From assembly GCA_013214695.1 (NCBI GenBank), contig JABSRX010000079.1, positions 10,100 through 48,222 of the forward strand: a stretch of 38,123 bases of DNA, in the 5' to 3' direction. The first letter of the stretch is position 1, and each line of letters opens with the position of its first letter. Made by a program: the position numbers and the translations under genes. Positions 17,294 through 25,036 of the stretch are shown piece by piece. Origin of the DNA: Rhizobiaceae bacterium. GTDB taxonomy: Bacteria; Pseudomonadota; Alphaproteobacteria; Rhizobiales; Rhizobiaceae. A model generated the notes under the pieces. It made no database searches. It was not told the origin of the DNA and saw only the letters and a list, made by a program, of their open reading frames with translations.

Positions 17294-18226
17294 ATGCCAA
17301 AATCCGTGATCATCACCTGCGCTGCAACCGGCGGCATTCATACGCCGACCATGTCACCGCATCTGCCCGTCACCCCGGCTGAGATCGCTCAGGCGTCGAT
17401 TGAGGCGGCGGAAGCCGGGGCATCGATCATTCATCTGCATGCCCGTGACCCGGAAACCGGCAAGCCGGATCCGCGACCTCAGACCTTCATGCAGTTTCTG
17501 CCGGTGATCAAACAGTCGACCGATGCAATCGTGAATGTTTCGACTGGTGGTGGTCTCGGCATGACCATCGATGAGCGCCTGCTGGCGGCCACGACGGCCA
17601 GTCCTGAAATGGCCTCGCTCAATATGGGATCGCTGAACTTCGGTATCTTCCCGATGGCCGACAAATACGACAGCTGGAAGCACGACTGGGAAAAGCCGTT
17701 CCTGGAAATGACCAAGGATTTCATCTTTCCCAACACGTTCAAGACCATCGAATACGCGCTGAAAGAGCTCGGCGAGGGTCACGGCACCCGCTTTGAGTTC
17801 GAATGCTACGATCTGGGGCACCTCTACAATCTCGCCTGGTTTGTCGATCAGGGCATGATCAAGCCGCCGTTCTTCATTCAGATGGTCTTCGGCATTCTCG
17901 GCGGTGTCGGCGCCGATCTCGACAATTTGATGCATATGCACACCATCGCCAACAAGCTGTTCGGCGGAGAAAATTATGAATGGTCAGTGCTGGCTGCCGG
18001 ACGCCATCAGATGCCGTTCGCGACGCAGTCGGCAATGCTGGGCGGCAATCTGCGCGTGGGACTGGAAGACAGTCTCTACATCGGAAAGGGCGAATTGGCC
18101 CAGTCCAACGCCGACCAGGTGCGAAAGATCCGATCGATTATTGAAAATCTTGGTCTCAGCGTGGCAACGCCCGCCGAGGCCCGTGAACGTCTCGCCCTGA
18201 AGGGCGGCGACCGAGTGAAGTTTTAG
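17294..18226 (+). CDS. BKACE-family beta-keto acid cleavage enzyme
   Basis: This 310-residue TIM-barrel enzyme of the BKACE (DUF849) family has the zinc-binding HLH pair at H47 and H49 (IIHLHARDPETGKPDP) and a C-terminal Glu motif in GTRFEFECYD. BKACEs condense a beta-keto acid with acetyl-CoA and split it to a CoA thioester plus a shortened acid; one known member converts 3-dehydrocarnitine to glycine betaine and acetoacetyl-CoA. A carnitine-dehydrogenase-type gene in the same operon supports that substrate class. It has the same AGGAGAATTCC leader (17283-17293) as the Rieske gene. Confidence 0.9.
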   Translation: MPKSVIITCAATGGIHTPTMSPHLPVTPAEIAQASIEAAEAGASIIHLHARDPETGKPDPRPQTFMQFLPVIKQSTDAIVNVSTGGGLGMTIDERLLAATTASPEMASLNMGSLNFGIFPMADKYDSWKHDWEKPFLEMTKDFIFPNTFKTIEYALKELGEGHGTRFEFECYDLGHLYNLAWFVDQGMIKPPFFIQMVFGILGGVGADLDNLMHMHTIANKLFGGENYEWSVLAAGRHQMPFATQSAMLGGNLRVGLEDSLYIGKGELAQSNADQVRKIRSIIENLGLSVATPAEARERLALKGGDRVKF

Positions 18227-18237
18227 GGGAGAGCGAC

Positions 18238-19662
18238 ATGAACACCAAACAATTGATCAACGGCGAACTTGTGGATGGCGCAGGCGAGGCCCTGTCGATC
18301 CTGGACCCGTCGACCGGCGGCGAGATTGTTACCATTGCCGAGGCCAGCGACGAGCAGGTCGATGCAGCTGTTGCCGCTTCTGAAGAAGCGTTTGAAACCT
18401 ATTCACGTACGACGCCGGCTGAACGCTCTGCGCTTCTGCTGCAGATCGCCCAGATCCTGGAGGACAATTCGCAGGAATTGGCGGAGCTGGAAAGCCAGGA
18501 TGTCGGCAAGCCCTGGCCTTCGGCCCACGATGATGAAATGCCGCTGACCATCGACACATTCCGCTTCTTCGCCGGTGCAGCGCGCACCATGTCGGGTTCG
18601 GCAGCTGGCGAATATGTGGAAGGTCATACGTCGATGATCCGCCGCGACCCGGTCGGGCCGGTGGCGGCGATTGCACCTTGGAACTACCCGCTGATGATGG
18701 CGGCCTGGAAGCTAGCGGCGCCTTTGGCTGCCGGCTGTTCGCTGGTGCTGAAACCATCGGAACTGACGCCCCTGTCGACCTTGCGCACGGCTGAATTGCT
18801 GGCCGACGTGGTGCCTAAGGGCGTGGTCAACATCATCAATGGCCGCGGCCCGTCGATCGGCGATCGCCTGATCAATGCGCCTGGCATGGAAGCCATCACC
18901 GTTACCGGCTCTCCAGCGACCGGCATGGCGGCGATGCGGGCCGCGTCCGAGCAGATCAAGCACGTGCATCTGGAATTGGGCGGCAAGGCGCCGGTCATCG
19001 TCTTTGATGATGCCGATTTGGATGCTGTTGCCGAAACCATTCGCTACGGTTCTTATTTCAATGCAGGTCAGGACTGTGCACAACCGTGCCGCGTCATGGT
19101 GCATGACTCCGTCTACGACAAGCTGGTGGCGCTGACCGAAGAACAGGTCAAGCAAATCCAGATCGGCGCGCCGAAGGCAGAGGGCACCGAAATGGGGCCG
19201 ATCGTTTCCGAGGCACAACGTCAACGGGTGGCCGGCTTCGTTGAGCGCGCGCGGGGCAAATCCGAAGTGGTTTGCGGCGGCGCCGGCGGCGAAGGTGACA
19301 GCGGCGGCTTCTTCTATCAGCCAACTCTGATTGCCAATGTCGACAACGACGCCGAGATCGCCTGTTCTGAAGTCTTCGGTCCGGTGGTGACCCTGTCGCG
19401 GTTCAGCGACGAAGCAGAAGCCATCAAGGCGGCAAATGCCGGCTCCTACGGTCTCGCGTCCTCTGTGTTCACCGCCGATGTCGGGCGGGCCATGCGGGTG
19501 ACCTCGGCGCTGCGCTATGGCTTCACCTGGGTCAATACCCACGGCGTGGCCAGCCCGGAAATGCCCTGGGCGGCGATGAAAGGCTCCGGCACGGGCTGTG
19601 ATATGTCCGTCTATGCGCTGGATGCCTATACATCGATCCGCCATGTGATGATTGCCCACTGA
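18238..19662 (+). CDS. NAD(P)-dependent aldehyde dehydrogenase (betaine-aldehyde type)
   Basis: This 474-residue ALDH starts 11 bases after the BKACE stop behind GGGGAGAG. The general base is E246 in LELGGKAP and the nucleophile is C280 in GQDCAQP. The cofactor segment APWNYPLMMAAWK and the C-terminal NTHGVASPEMPWAAMKGSG are also present. The overall pattern resembles betaine-aldehyde and gamma-aminobutyraldehyde dehydrogenases. If the sulfatase releases choline, it would oxidise betaine aldehyde to glycine betaine. If the Rieske enzyme splits carnitine, it could oxidise malic semialdehyde. The sequence does not decide between these. Confidence 0.9.
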   Translation: MNTKQLINGELVDGAGEALSILDPSTGGEIVTIAEASDEQVDAAVAASEEAFETYSRTTPAERSALLLQIAQILEDNSQELAELESQDVGKPWPSAHDDEMPLTIDTFRFFAGAARTMSGSAAGEYVEGHTSMIRRDPVGPVAAIAPWNYPLMMAAWKLAAPLAAGCSLVLKPSELTPLSTLRTAELLADVVPKGVVNIINGRGPSIGDRLINAPGMEAITVTGSPATGMAAMRAASEQIKHVHLELGGKAPVIVFDDADLDAVAETIRYGSYFNAGQDCAQPCRVMVHDSVYDKLVALTEEQVKQIQIGAPKAEGTEMGPIVSEAQRQRVAGFVERARGKSEVVCGGAGGEGDSGGFFYQPTLIANVDNDAEIACSEVFGPVVTLSRFSDEAEAIKAANAGSYGLASSVFTADVGRAMRVTSALRYGFTWVNTHGVASPEMPWAAMKGSGTGCDMSVYALDAYTSIRHVMIAH

Positions 19663-19663
19663 G

Positions 19664-20404
19664 ATGGTGCTTGAAGGCAAAAAGGCGCTGGTGACCGGTG
19701 GACGGCAAGGCATTGGCCGCGCCATTGCCGAGTCGTTTGTCCGCGAGGGGGCAAGCGTGATCGTTTGCGGGCGTGGCGGGCGTCCGTCAGATTTTCCCGA
19801 CGCGCTGAGCTGGCATCAATGCGATGTTGCCGATCCCAACCAAACCGCGCAGATGATCGCTGCGATTGGCACCCATGACATTGTCGTCAACAATGCCGGT
19901 ATTCAGATCGAAAAGACCGTCGCAGATACAACCGATGATGATTGGGACCTGTTGATGGGAGCCAATGCACGAGGCGTGTTCAATGTCTGTCGTGCAGCGA
20001 TACCCAATCTCAACCCGGGCGCATCGATCATCAATATTGGCTCGATCTCCGGCAATGTCGCTGACCCCGGCATGGCGCTTTACAACGCCTCCAAGGCTTT
20101 TGTGCATGGCCTGACCCGTTCCATCGCCGTCGATCATGGTCCTGATATCCGCTGCAACGCGATTTGTCCCGGTTGGATCGAAACCGGCATGTTGGAAGCC
20201 GGTTTTGACCTGGCAAAGGATCCCGATCTGGCGCGCAATGATGCTTTGGCGCGCCACGCTGCACGGCGTTTTGGGCAACCACAGGATATCGCCAATATGG
20301 CCGTGTGGCTGGCCAGCGATGCCTCGTCTTTCGCAACCGGTCAGTGCTTCACCGTTGACGGCGGGCTGACGGCTGCGTCCCCTCTCAATCCAGGACTGTT
20401 TTGA
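19664..20404 (+). CDS. SDR oxidoreductase (second in operon)
   Basis: This 246-residue SDR starts at ATG 19664, one base after the ALDH stop; an apparent upstream extension uses an unlikely TTG inside the ALDH. Motifs are TGGRQGIG, NNAG and the catalytic SISG...YNASK. It shares the NAAG/NNAGI-I-E theme and the VADPG-like active-site region with the SDR at 16523, so the two are probably distant paralogues handling successive or related steps. Arg residues after the first strand (CGRGGRPSD) may indicate NADP preference. Its stop overlaps the next start (TGATG). The substrate is unknown. Confidence 0.87.
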   Translation: MVLEGKKALVTGGRQGIGRAIAESFVREGASVIVCGRGGRPSDFPDALSWHQCDVADPNQTAQMIAAIGTHDIVVNNAGIQIEKTVADTTDDDWDLLMGANARGVFNVCRAAIPNLNPGASIINIGSISGNVADPGMALYNASKAFVHGLTRSIAVDHGPDIRCNAICPGWIETGMLEAGFDLAKDPDLARNDALARHAARRFGQPQDIANMAVWLASDASSFATGQCFTVDGGLTAASPLNPGLF

Positions 20405-21336
20405 TGACTGAAATCACAACCACCGCGGTGCTCGGCGCCGGTGTCATTGGCGCCAGTTGGACGGCTTTGTTTGCCGCTGCCGGAATGGACGTGCGTGTCT
20501 TTGACGTGTCGCCGACGGCAGAAAAAGATGTCAACGCCTATGTGGCGAATGCCTGGCCGACCCTTCTGGAACTTGGTCTGGCCCAGGAAGGACGCAAGGG
20601 CAATATTTCGTTCCACGCAAGTGCCGCTGACGCCGTCACATCGGCCCAGTTCGTGCAGGAAAACGTGCCGGAGCAGATCGAGCTTAAGCACAAAATCTTT
20701 GCCGAAATCGAAGACCATCTGCTGCCGCAGGCCGTTGTCAGTTCGTCAGCCTCCGGGTTGATGGTCCGCGAAATGCAGGAAGGCTGGAAGAATCCAGGTC
20801 GCTTCATTTTGGGGCATCCGTTCAACCCGCCGCACCTGATTCCCCTGGTTGAACTGCTGGGCAATGAAAAAACCGAAGAAGATGCGCTGGAGGTGGCCGA
20901 GGCATTCTTCAAAGCGGTCGGCAAGGTGACCATTCGGGTGCGGCGCGAAGTGCCCGGCCATGTGGCCAATCGCCTGCAGGCCGCCCTTTGGCGGGAGGCG
21001 ATACACCTGGTCGAGTCCGGGGTCGCGTCGGTCGAGGATGTCGATAAGGCCGTCTGGGCCGGTCCCGGCCTGCGCTGGGCCGCGATGGGCCCCCATATGC
21101 TGTTCAATCTGGGTGCCGGTCCCGGCGGCATGGAAGAATTCTGCAACCGCTATACGCCAAGCTTCCATCGCTGGTGGGATGACCTGGGCGACACACGGCT
21201 TTCAGAAGACCTGGCAAAAGATCTGGCCACCGGCGTAGCCGAGGAGGCCGGTGGGCAATCGCTGAGCGACCTGGCCGAGGAGCGCGATGCGCTGATCACC
21301 GGCATGATCAAGGCCAATGCGCAGGTGCGTAAGTGA
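20404..21336 (+). CDS. 3-hydroxyacyl dehydrogenase family, L-carnitine dehydrogenase type
   Basis: The start is ATG 20404, sharing its A with the preceding TGA (310 residues). The N-terminal Rossmann motif is LGAGVIGASW. The catalytic-region HPFNPPHLIPLVEL and C-terminal GPGLRWAAMGP are those of the L-carnitine/L-gulonate dehydrogenase branch rather than fatty-acid beta-oxidation enzymes, and the size matches that branch. The most likely reaction is L-carnitine plus NAD to 3-dehydrocarnitine, which the BKACE of this operon could cleave. There is no C-terminal thioesterase domain, which some carnitine dehydrogenases carry. L-gulonate or another beta-hydroxy acid remains possible. Confidence 0.85.
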   Translation: MTEITTTAVLGAGVIGASWTALFAAAGMDVRVFDVSPTAEKDVNAYVANAWPTLLELGLAQEGRKGNISFHASAADAVTSAQFVQENVPEQIELKHKIFAEIEDHLLPQAVVSSSASGLMVREMQEGWKNPGRFILGHPFNPPHLIPLVELLGNEKTEEDALEVAEAFFKAVGKVTIRVRREVPGHVANRLQAALWREAIHLVESGVASVEDVDKAVWAGPGLRWAAMGPHMLFNLGAGPGGMEEFCNRYTPSFHRWWDDLGDTRLSEDLAKDLATGVAEEAGGQSLSDLAEERDALITGMIKANAQVRK

Positions 21337-21372
21337 GGATTATCGTCGACGACGCAGCCGTGGAGAGCGGAA

Positions 21373-22116
21373 ATGATCAAGCACATTGTTGATGATCTCT
21401 ACCAAATCGGCGAAAGCGCCATTGATCAGGATGGATGGTGTGAAGCCGTGCGGATTTATGTGGCGCTGAATGATGGCCACCCGCTGCTGTTCGATGCCGG
21501 GTCCCACATTCATCGTGGCCAGATCATGGCGGATCTGAAGGAATTGTTGGGCGACGCTGCGCCGGGTCATATTTTTCTGACCCATACCGAACTGCCGCAC
21601 ACCGGCAATCTCAGCGCCATCTTGGAGGCCTGGCCCGGGACCAAATTTGTCGTCTCCAGCGGCATTCTTCCCCATGTTGAGATGCCCTGGTGGGTCAAAC
21701 CGGAACAGATCGAATATGCCCATGCCGGGGCCTGCCACTCCTATGGCAGCCGCCAGGTTTCGTTCTCTGATGCGATCCTGAAAGATCAGCCGGGCACCCA
21801 ATGGATGTTCGACGAAAGGACCGGCAGCCTGTTTACCGGCGATGCCTTTGGCTACCTGTTCCCTGAGGCCTGCGACCGGCAGTTTGATGACGAGATGGCG
21901 GATGGTGTTCCAGTCGACTATTTCCGCCGCTATCACGAGTCGGCGTTTCGATTTCTGCCGATGGTCAGTGGCGACAAGGTCAAGGCCGACCTGGCCAAGG
22001 TCATGGCCAAGCGTCAGGTCAATGTCATCGCACCGACCCACGGCAACGCCATTCGCGGCGATGTGCCAAAGCATGTAGCACGCGTGAACGAGGCACTATC
22101 GGAGATTTGTCAATGA
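21373..22116 (+). CDS. ODP/metallo-beta-lactamase-fold protein, incomplete metal site
   Basis: This 247-residue protein has the flavodiiron-like ODP version of the metallo-beta-lactamase site, HTELPH (H71, E73, H76), then D157 in GDAFG and H223 in PTHG. Compared without gaps to the next gene, it has Q139 (KDQPGTQW) where that paralogue has His168 (LDHALTQW), so one expected metal ligand is missing. Classical hydrolases read HxHxDH; the Glu in second place is typical of diiron oxygen-binding ODP proteins. No flavodoxin domain is attached. It may react with O2, bind iron, or regulate. Its role in onium breakdown is unknown. Confidence 0.8.
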   Translation: MIKHIVDDLYQIGESAIDQDGWCEAVRIYVALNDGHPLLFDAGSHIHRGQIMADLKELLGDAAPGHIFLTHTELPHTGNLSAILEAWPGTKFVVSSGILPHVEMPWWVKPEQIEYAHAGACHSYGSRQVSFSDAILKDQPGTQWMFDERTGSLFTGDAFGYLFPEACDRQFDDEMADGVPVDYFRRYHESAFRFLPMVSGDKVKADLAKVMAKRQVNVIAPTHGNAIRGDVPKHVARVNEALSEICQ

Positions 22117-22979
22117 ATGTGAAAATCTACGGAGAGGGCATCAATCGGATTGGGGTGCGCCAGATCACGCCGCAAATTTACTGGATCTGTCATTGCATCG
22201 GCAAAGACGCGGAAAAGCACAATGGTGGCTTTGCGGCCGACTTTGCGCGGATCAATCCGAACATCGATCCAACAGCTAACGACATCAACTACAACTCATA
22301 CCTGTTCATGGACGAGAAGACTCTGTTGATCGACACGTTGGGTCCGGCCCAGCACAACACGATTTTGGAAGTGTTGAGCGACCTGCTCGGCGAGCGTCAG
22401 CTCGACTATTTGTGGATCAGCCATACCGAACTGCCCCATGCTGCGAATGCGACGGCCATTCGGCGCCAATATCCTGACCTGCAATTGATGGCAGTGGGCG
22501 GTCATGACCACTACGAGATCCATGGTCTGGAAGACGCTTTGCTGCTGGACTACGGCGATGAGCTGAAGCTCGGTGAGCACGAAATCGAGATCATCAAACC
22601 GATCTTTCTTGATCATGCGCTGACCCAATGGCTGTATGAGCGCAAGACTGGTTTCCTGTGCCCGGTGGACTGGGCGCTGATGGCGCAGAACGAACACCAG
22701 AGCTTTCTGTTCATGGATGAGATGGAAGCCACCGGCTACTCGCCAGAGCGCTTCATGCATGATGTGTCGATCACCAATTGCGTCGTTTTCGCCTGGTTGC
22801 GCTGGGCCGATCCGGATCAGATTGCCGAGGCCATTGATGCTTTCTTTGCCAAATATGACATCCGCATTTTCGCCGCCAGTCATACCCAGGTGATCCGCAA
22901 GGACGTGCCCGCCTATCTCGCGGCTCTGCGCGAGGCGATGCGGCGGGCCGTCACGGCGGATTACAATCTGGTCTATTAG
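22113..22979 (+). CDS. ODP/metallo-beta-lactamase-fold protein, complete diiron-type site
   Basis: Start ATG 22113 overlaps the preceding stop (ATGA), giving 288 residues; an upstream TTG is not credible. Ligand candidates are H104, E106, H109 (HTELPH), H168, D186 (PVDW) and H257 (ASHT), a full set for a flavodiiron-like diiron centre, although the usual Asp before the third residue is Pro in both paralogues. The N-terminal 60 residues carry extra segments absent from its partner, including CHCIG. The two proteins are adjacent paralogues and may form a heterodimer with one full and one altered metal site. It is the last gene of the operon; the function is unassigned. Confidence 0.8.
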   Translation: MNVKIYGEGINRIGVRQITPQIYWICHCIGKDAEKHNGGFAADFARINPNIDPTANDINYNSYLFMDEKTLLIDTLGPAQHNTILEVLSDLLGERQLDYLWISHTELPHAANATAIRRQYPDLQLMAVGGHDHYEIHGLEDALLLDYGDELKLGEHEIEIIKPIFLDHALTQWLYERKTGFLCPVDWALMAQNEHQSFLFMDEMEATGYSPERFMHDVSITNCVVFAWLRWADPDQIAEAIDAFFAKYDIRIFAASHTQVIRKDVPAYLAALREAMRRAVTADYNLVY

Positions 22980-22990
22980 CGCAGCCTGTT

Positions 22991-24148
22991 TCAGGACTGG
23001 CTGGTGATCTTCTTTTTCGGGTCGTAGAACGGTTTCGGAACGATCCGGCAGGTGCGCGTTTCTCCGCCCATGTGGACCTGGGCCTGAGTGCCAATATCGG
23101 CATGTTCTTTCGCTACCAAAGCCAGGGCAATATTGGCTTTCAGGCGTGGCGAATAGACCGCCGACGTCACCTTGCCAATTACCTCGCCCCCTTTCTTGAT
23201 CGACCAGAATTCGTCATTTGATCCGACAATCGGCGGACCGTCGAATTCGAGGCCAACTTGCAATTGTGTGACGCCATCGGCCTTGATGCGCTGCAAGGCT
23301 TGTTTGCTGACAAAATCGGCTTCCATGTTTAGGTCGACCAGGCGATCCATGCCCAGTTCGAACGGGTTGTTCGCCAGCGTCATGTCGGCGTGGTAGGACA
23401 GCATGGCCGCCTCGATGCGGCGGATGCTTGAGGTGTGACCGGGCTTCAATCCCAGCGGTTCACCAACCTTCATCAGGTGTTCCCACAGGCGATCACCGGC
23501 GGGTCCGTCGCGCAGGAAGATTTCGTAGCCCAATTCGCTCGACCATCCGGTTCTGGAAATGATCAGCGGTACCCCTTCCCAGTCATACTCCATGAACCAG
23601 TAATATTTCAGCTCGGTTGGCGCATCGCCAAAGGCGGCCCGCAGGATGTCGCGCGACTTCGGTCCCTGAAGCTGCAGCGGCGAAACGTCGGGCTCATCAA
23701 TGGTGACATCCATGCCAGAATGGACCGCCAGGCCCTTGGCCCAGAGCAGCACGTCGCTGTCGGCAATCGACAGCCAGTAATGGTCCTCGGCCAGTTTCAA
23801 AAGGATCGGGTCGTTGATGATGCCGCCATTCTGGTCAGTGATCAGCACATATTTGCACTGGCCAACTTGGCAGGTCGACAGATCGCGACAGCTCATGAAC
23901 TGTACGAAGCGGGCCGCGTCGGGCCCTTTGATTTCGACCTGCCGTTCCACAGACACGTCGCAGAGAATGGCGTCGTTGACCAGATTCCAGAAATTTTCCA
24001 CCGGATCGCCGAAATCGCGGGGAATGTACATGTGGTTGTAGACGGAGAACCCCTTGGCACCCCAGCGCAAAGCGGCATCGGAAAACGGCGACTTGCGCAC
24101 CTGTGTGCCAAAACTGAATTTGCGAAATGTCTCGACTTCTGTCTCCAT
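22991..24148 (-). CDS. GcvT-fold methyltransferase, DMSP demethylase (DmdA)-like
   Basis: The start ATG 24148 gives 385 residues; the ribosome site is weak. The protein has the aminomethyltransferase fold used by GcvT and DmdA. The stretches VYNHMYIP, DVSVERQVEIKGPDAA and EPDVSPLQLQGPKS are closely similar in style to DmdA, which moves a methyl group from DMSP to tetrahydrofolate and yields methylmercaptopropionate. No FAD domain is attached, unlike dimethylglycine and sarcosine dehydrogenases. A methanethiol oxidase operon lies just beyond the IclR gene, which favours a methyl-sulfur role, but DmdB, DmdC and DmdD are not in the window. Another N-methyl or S-methyl donor is possible. Confidence 0.8.
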   Translation of the reverse strand: METEVETFRKFSFGTQVRKSPFSDAALRWGAKGFSVYNHMYIPRDFGDPVENFWNLVNDAILCDVSVERQVEIKGPDAARFVQFMSCRDLSTCQVGQCKYVLITDQNGGIINDPILLKLAEDHYWLSIADSDVLLWAKGLAVHSGMDVTIDEPDVSPLQLQGPKSRDILRAAFGDAPTELKYYWFMEYDWEGVPLIISRTGWSSELGYEIFLRDGPAGDRLWEHLMKVGEPLGLKPGHTSSIRRIEAAMLSYHADMTLANNPFELGMDRLVDLNMEADFVSKQALQRIKADGVTQLQVGLEFDGPPIVGSNDEFWSIKKGGEVIGKVTSAVYSPRLKANIALALVAKEHADIGTQAQVHMGGETRTCRIVPKPFYDPKKKITSQS

Positions 24149-24194
24149 GACTTTTGACTTTCTGGTTTGAATTTCCCGACGGCTTTTGCGGGAT

Positions 24195-24947
24195 CTAGGC
24201 GGATTGCGCCAGTTGCAAATTCGCCGCAATCTGATCGGCGACCTTGATCAGGCCATGGCCGATTTTTTCACGGTGATGGCTGTCGAAGCGGCGAATCGGA
24301 CCGGTGGCGCCGACGCTGAAAGGCACACCCAGATTGCCGATCCGGATCGGGGCAGCGACGCTTGAGACGCCGACTTCGATTTCCTCGACACATTCGGCAA
24401 AGCCGCGGTCGCGAATGGCAGCAAATTCGCTCTCCACGTCCTGCGGTTCGGTCTTCGTCGATGCCGTGTAGGCACGCAACGGTCGCGACAGAATTTCGCT
24501 CTGGAAATTGGGATCGGCAAAGGCGGCGATCGCCTTGGAACAGGAGCAGGCGTGCAAAGGCCGGCCGCCGAGACCGGGATGGATGAACGATCGCGCTGCA
24601 TCCTGCGGCGTCTCAACGTGAATGATCTCGACCGACTTCTCGCGGAAGCGGGACAGGAACACCGCCTCGCCGAATTCCACCGCCGTGGCCTTCAACATTG
24701 GCGCTGCCACCAGACAAATATCGGCATCGGGACGGCCGAGCACGGCGATGCGTTTCAGCCGATCGCCGATCAAATAGCGGGAGGCTGCTTCCGGCTCATC
24801 AAGCAGACCATGTTCGGCCAGAGTCTGCAGCAGGCGGTAGCATGTCGGACGCGGTAGGCCCGTCGCCTTTTGGATGTCGGCAGGGGAGACCGGCCGCCCG
24901 GCGATCGCCACGGTTTCCAAGACATTGATCAGACGGTCGAGATGCAT
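24195..24947 (-). CDS. IclR-family transcriptional regulator
   Basis: The start ATG 24947 (250 residues) removes an unlikely 86-residue extension and gives the normal family length. It has an N-terminal winged helix (SPADIQKATGLPRPTCYRLL, about 22-41) and a C-terminal effector domain with GLGGRPLHACSCSKAIAA and GVSSVAAPIRIGNLGVPFSVG. IclR proteins bind small acids and control adjacent catabolic genes. It lies 46 bases upstream of the DmdA-like gene in the same direction and is divergent from the methanethiol oxidase operon, so it probably controls both. A short inverted repeat sits in the divergent spacer. Confidence 0.9.
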   Translation of the reverse strand: MHLDRLINVLETVAIAGRPVSPADIQKATGLPRPTCYRLLQTLAEHGLLDEPEAASRYLIGDRLKRIAVLGRPDADICLVAAPMLKATAVEFGEAVFLSRFREKSVEIIHVETPQDAARSFIHPGLGGRPLHACSCSKAIAAFADPNFQSEILSRPLRAYTASTKTEPQDVESEFAAIRDRGFAECVEEIEVGVSSVAAPIRIGNLGVPFSVGATGPIRRFDSHHREKIGHGLIKVADQIAANLQLAQSA

Positions 24948-24961
24948 ATTTATCACTTTAC

Positions 24962-24973
24962 AGACGTTTGTCT
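24962..24973. promoter_or_regulatory. Short inverted repeat in the IclR/mtoX spacer
   Basis: AGAC-GTTT-GTCT lies 15 bases upstream of the IclR start and 64 bases upstream of the methanethiol oxidase start. It is a plausible operator because of its position between divergent genes, but four-base arms can occur by chance. Confidence 0.3.
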
Positions 24974-25036
24974 CATGTAATAGGACAATATGCACGGCCA
25001 GCCAATAGCAAAATCGGTCCAACGGGAGGAAATCGC

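Noticed and set aside
18712-19725. 337-codon minus-strand open frame
   Set aside because: It is antisense to the aldehyde dehydrogenase, which has clear catalytic Glu and Cys.
22982-23003. CAGCC/GGCTG hairpin between convergent genes as a terminator
   Set aside because: The stem is only 5 bp with a 12-base loop, lies partly within the DmdA-like gene, and has no T-run.
24957-24983. Sigma-70 promoter for the methanethiol oxidase operon
   Set aside because: TTTACA and TAATAG are only 15 bases apart and no better pair was seen, so the claim is too weak.
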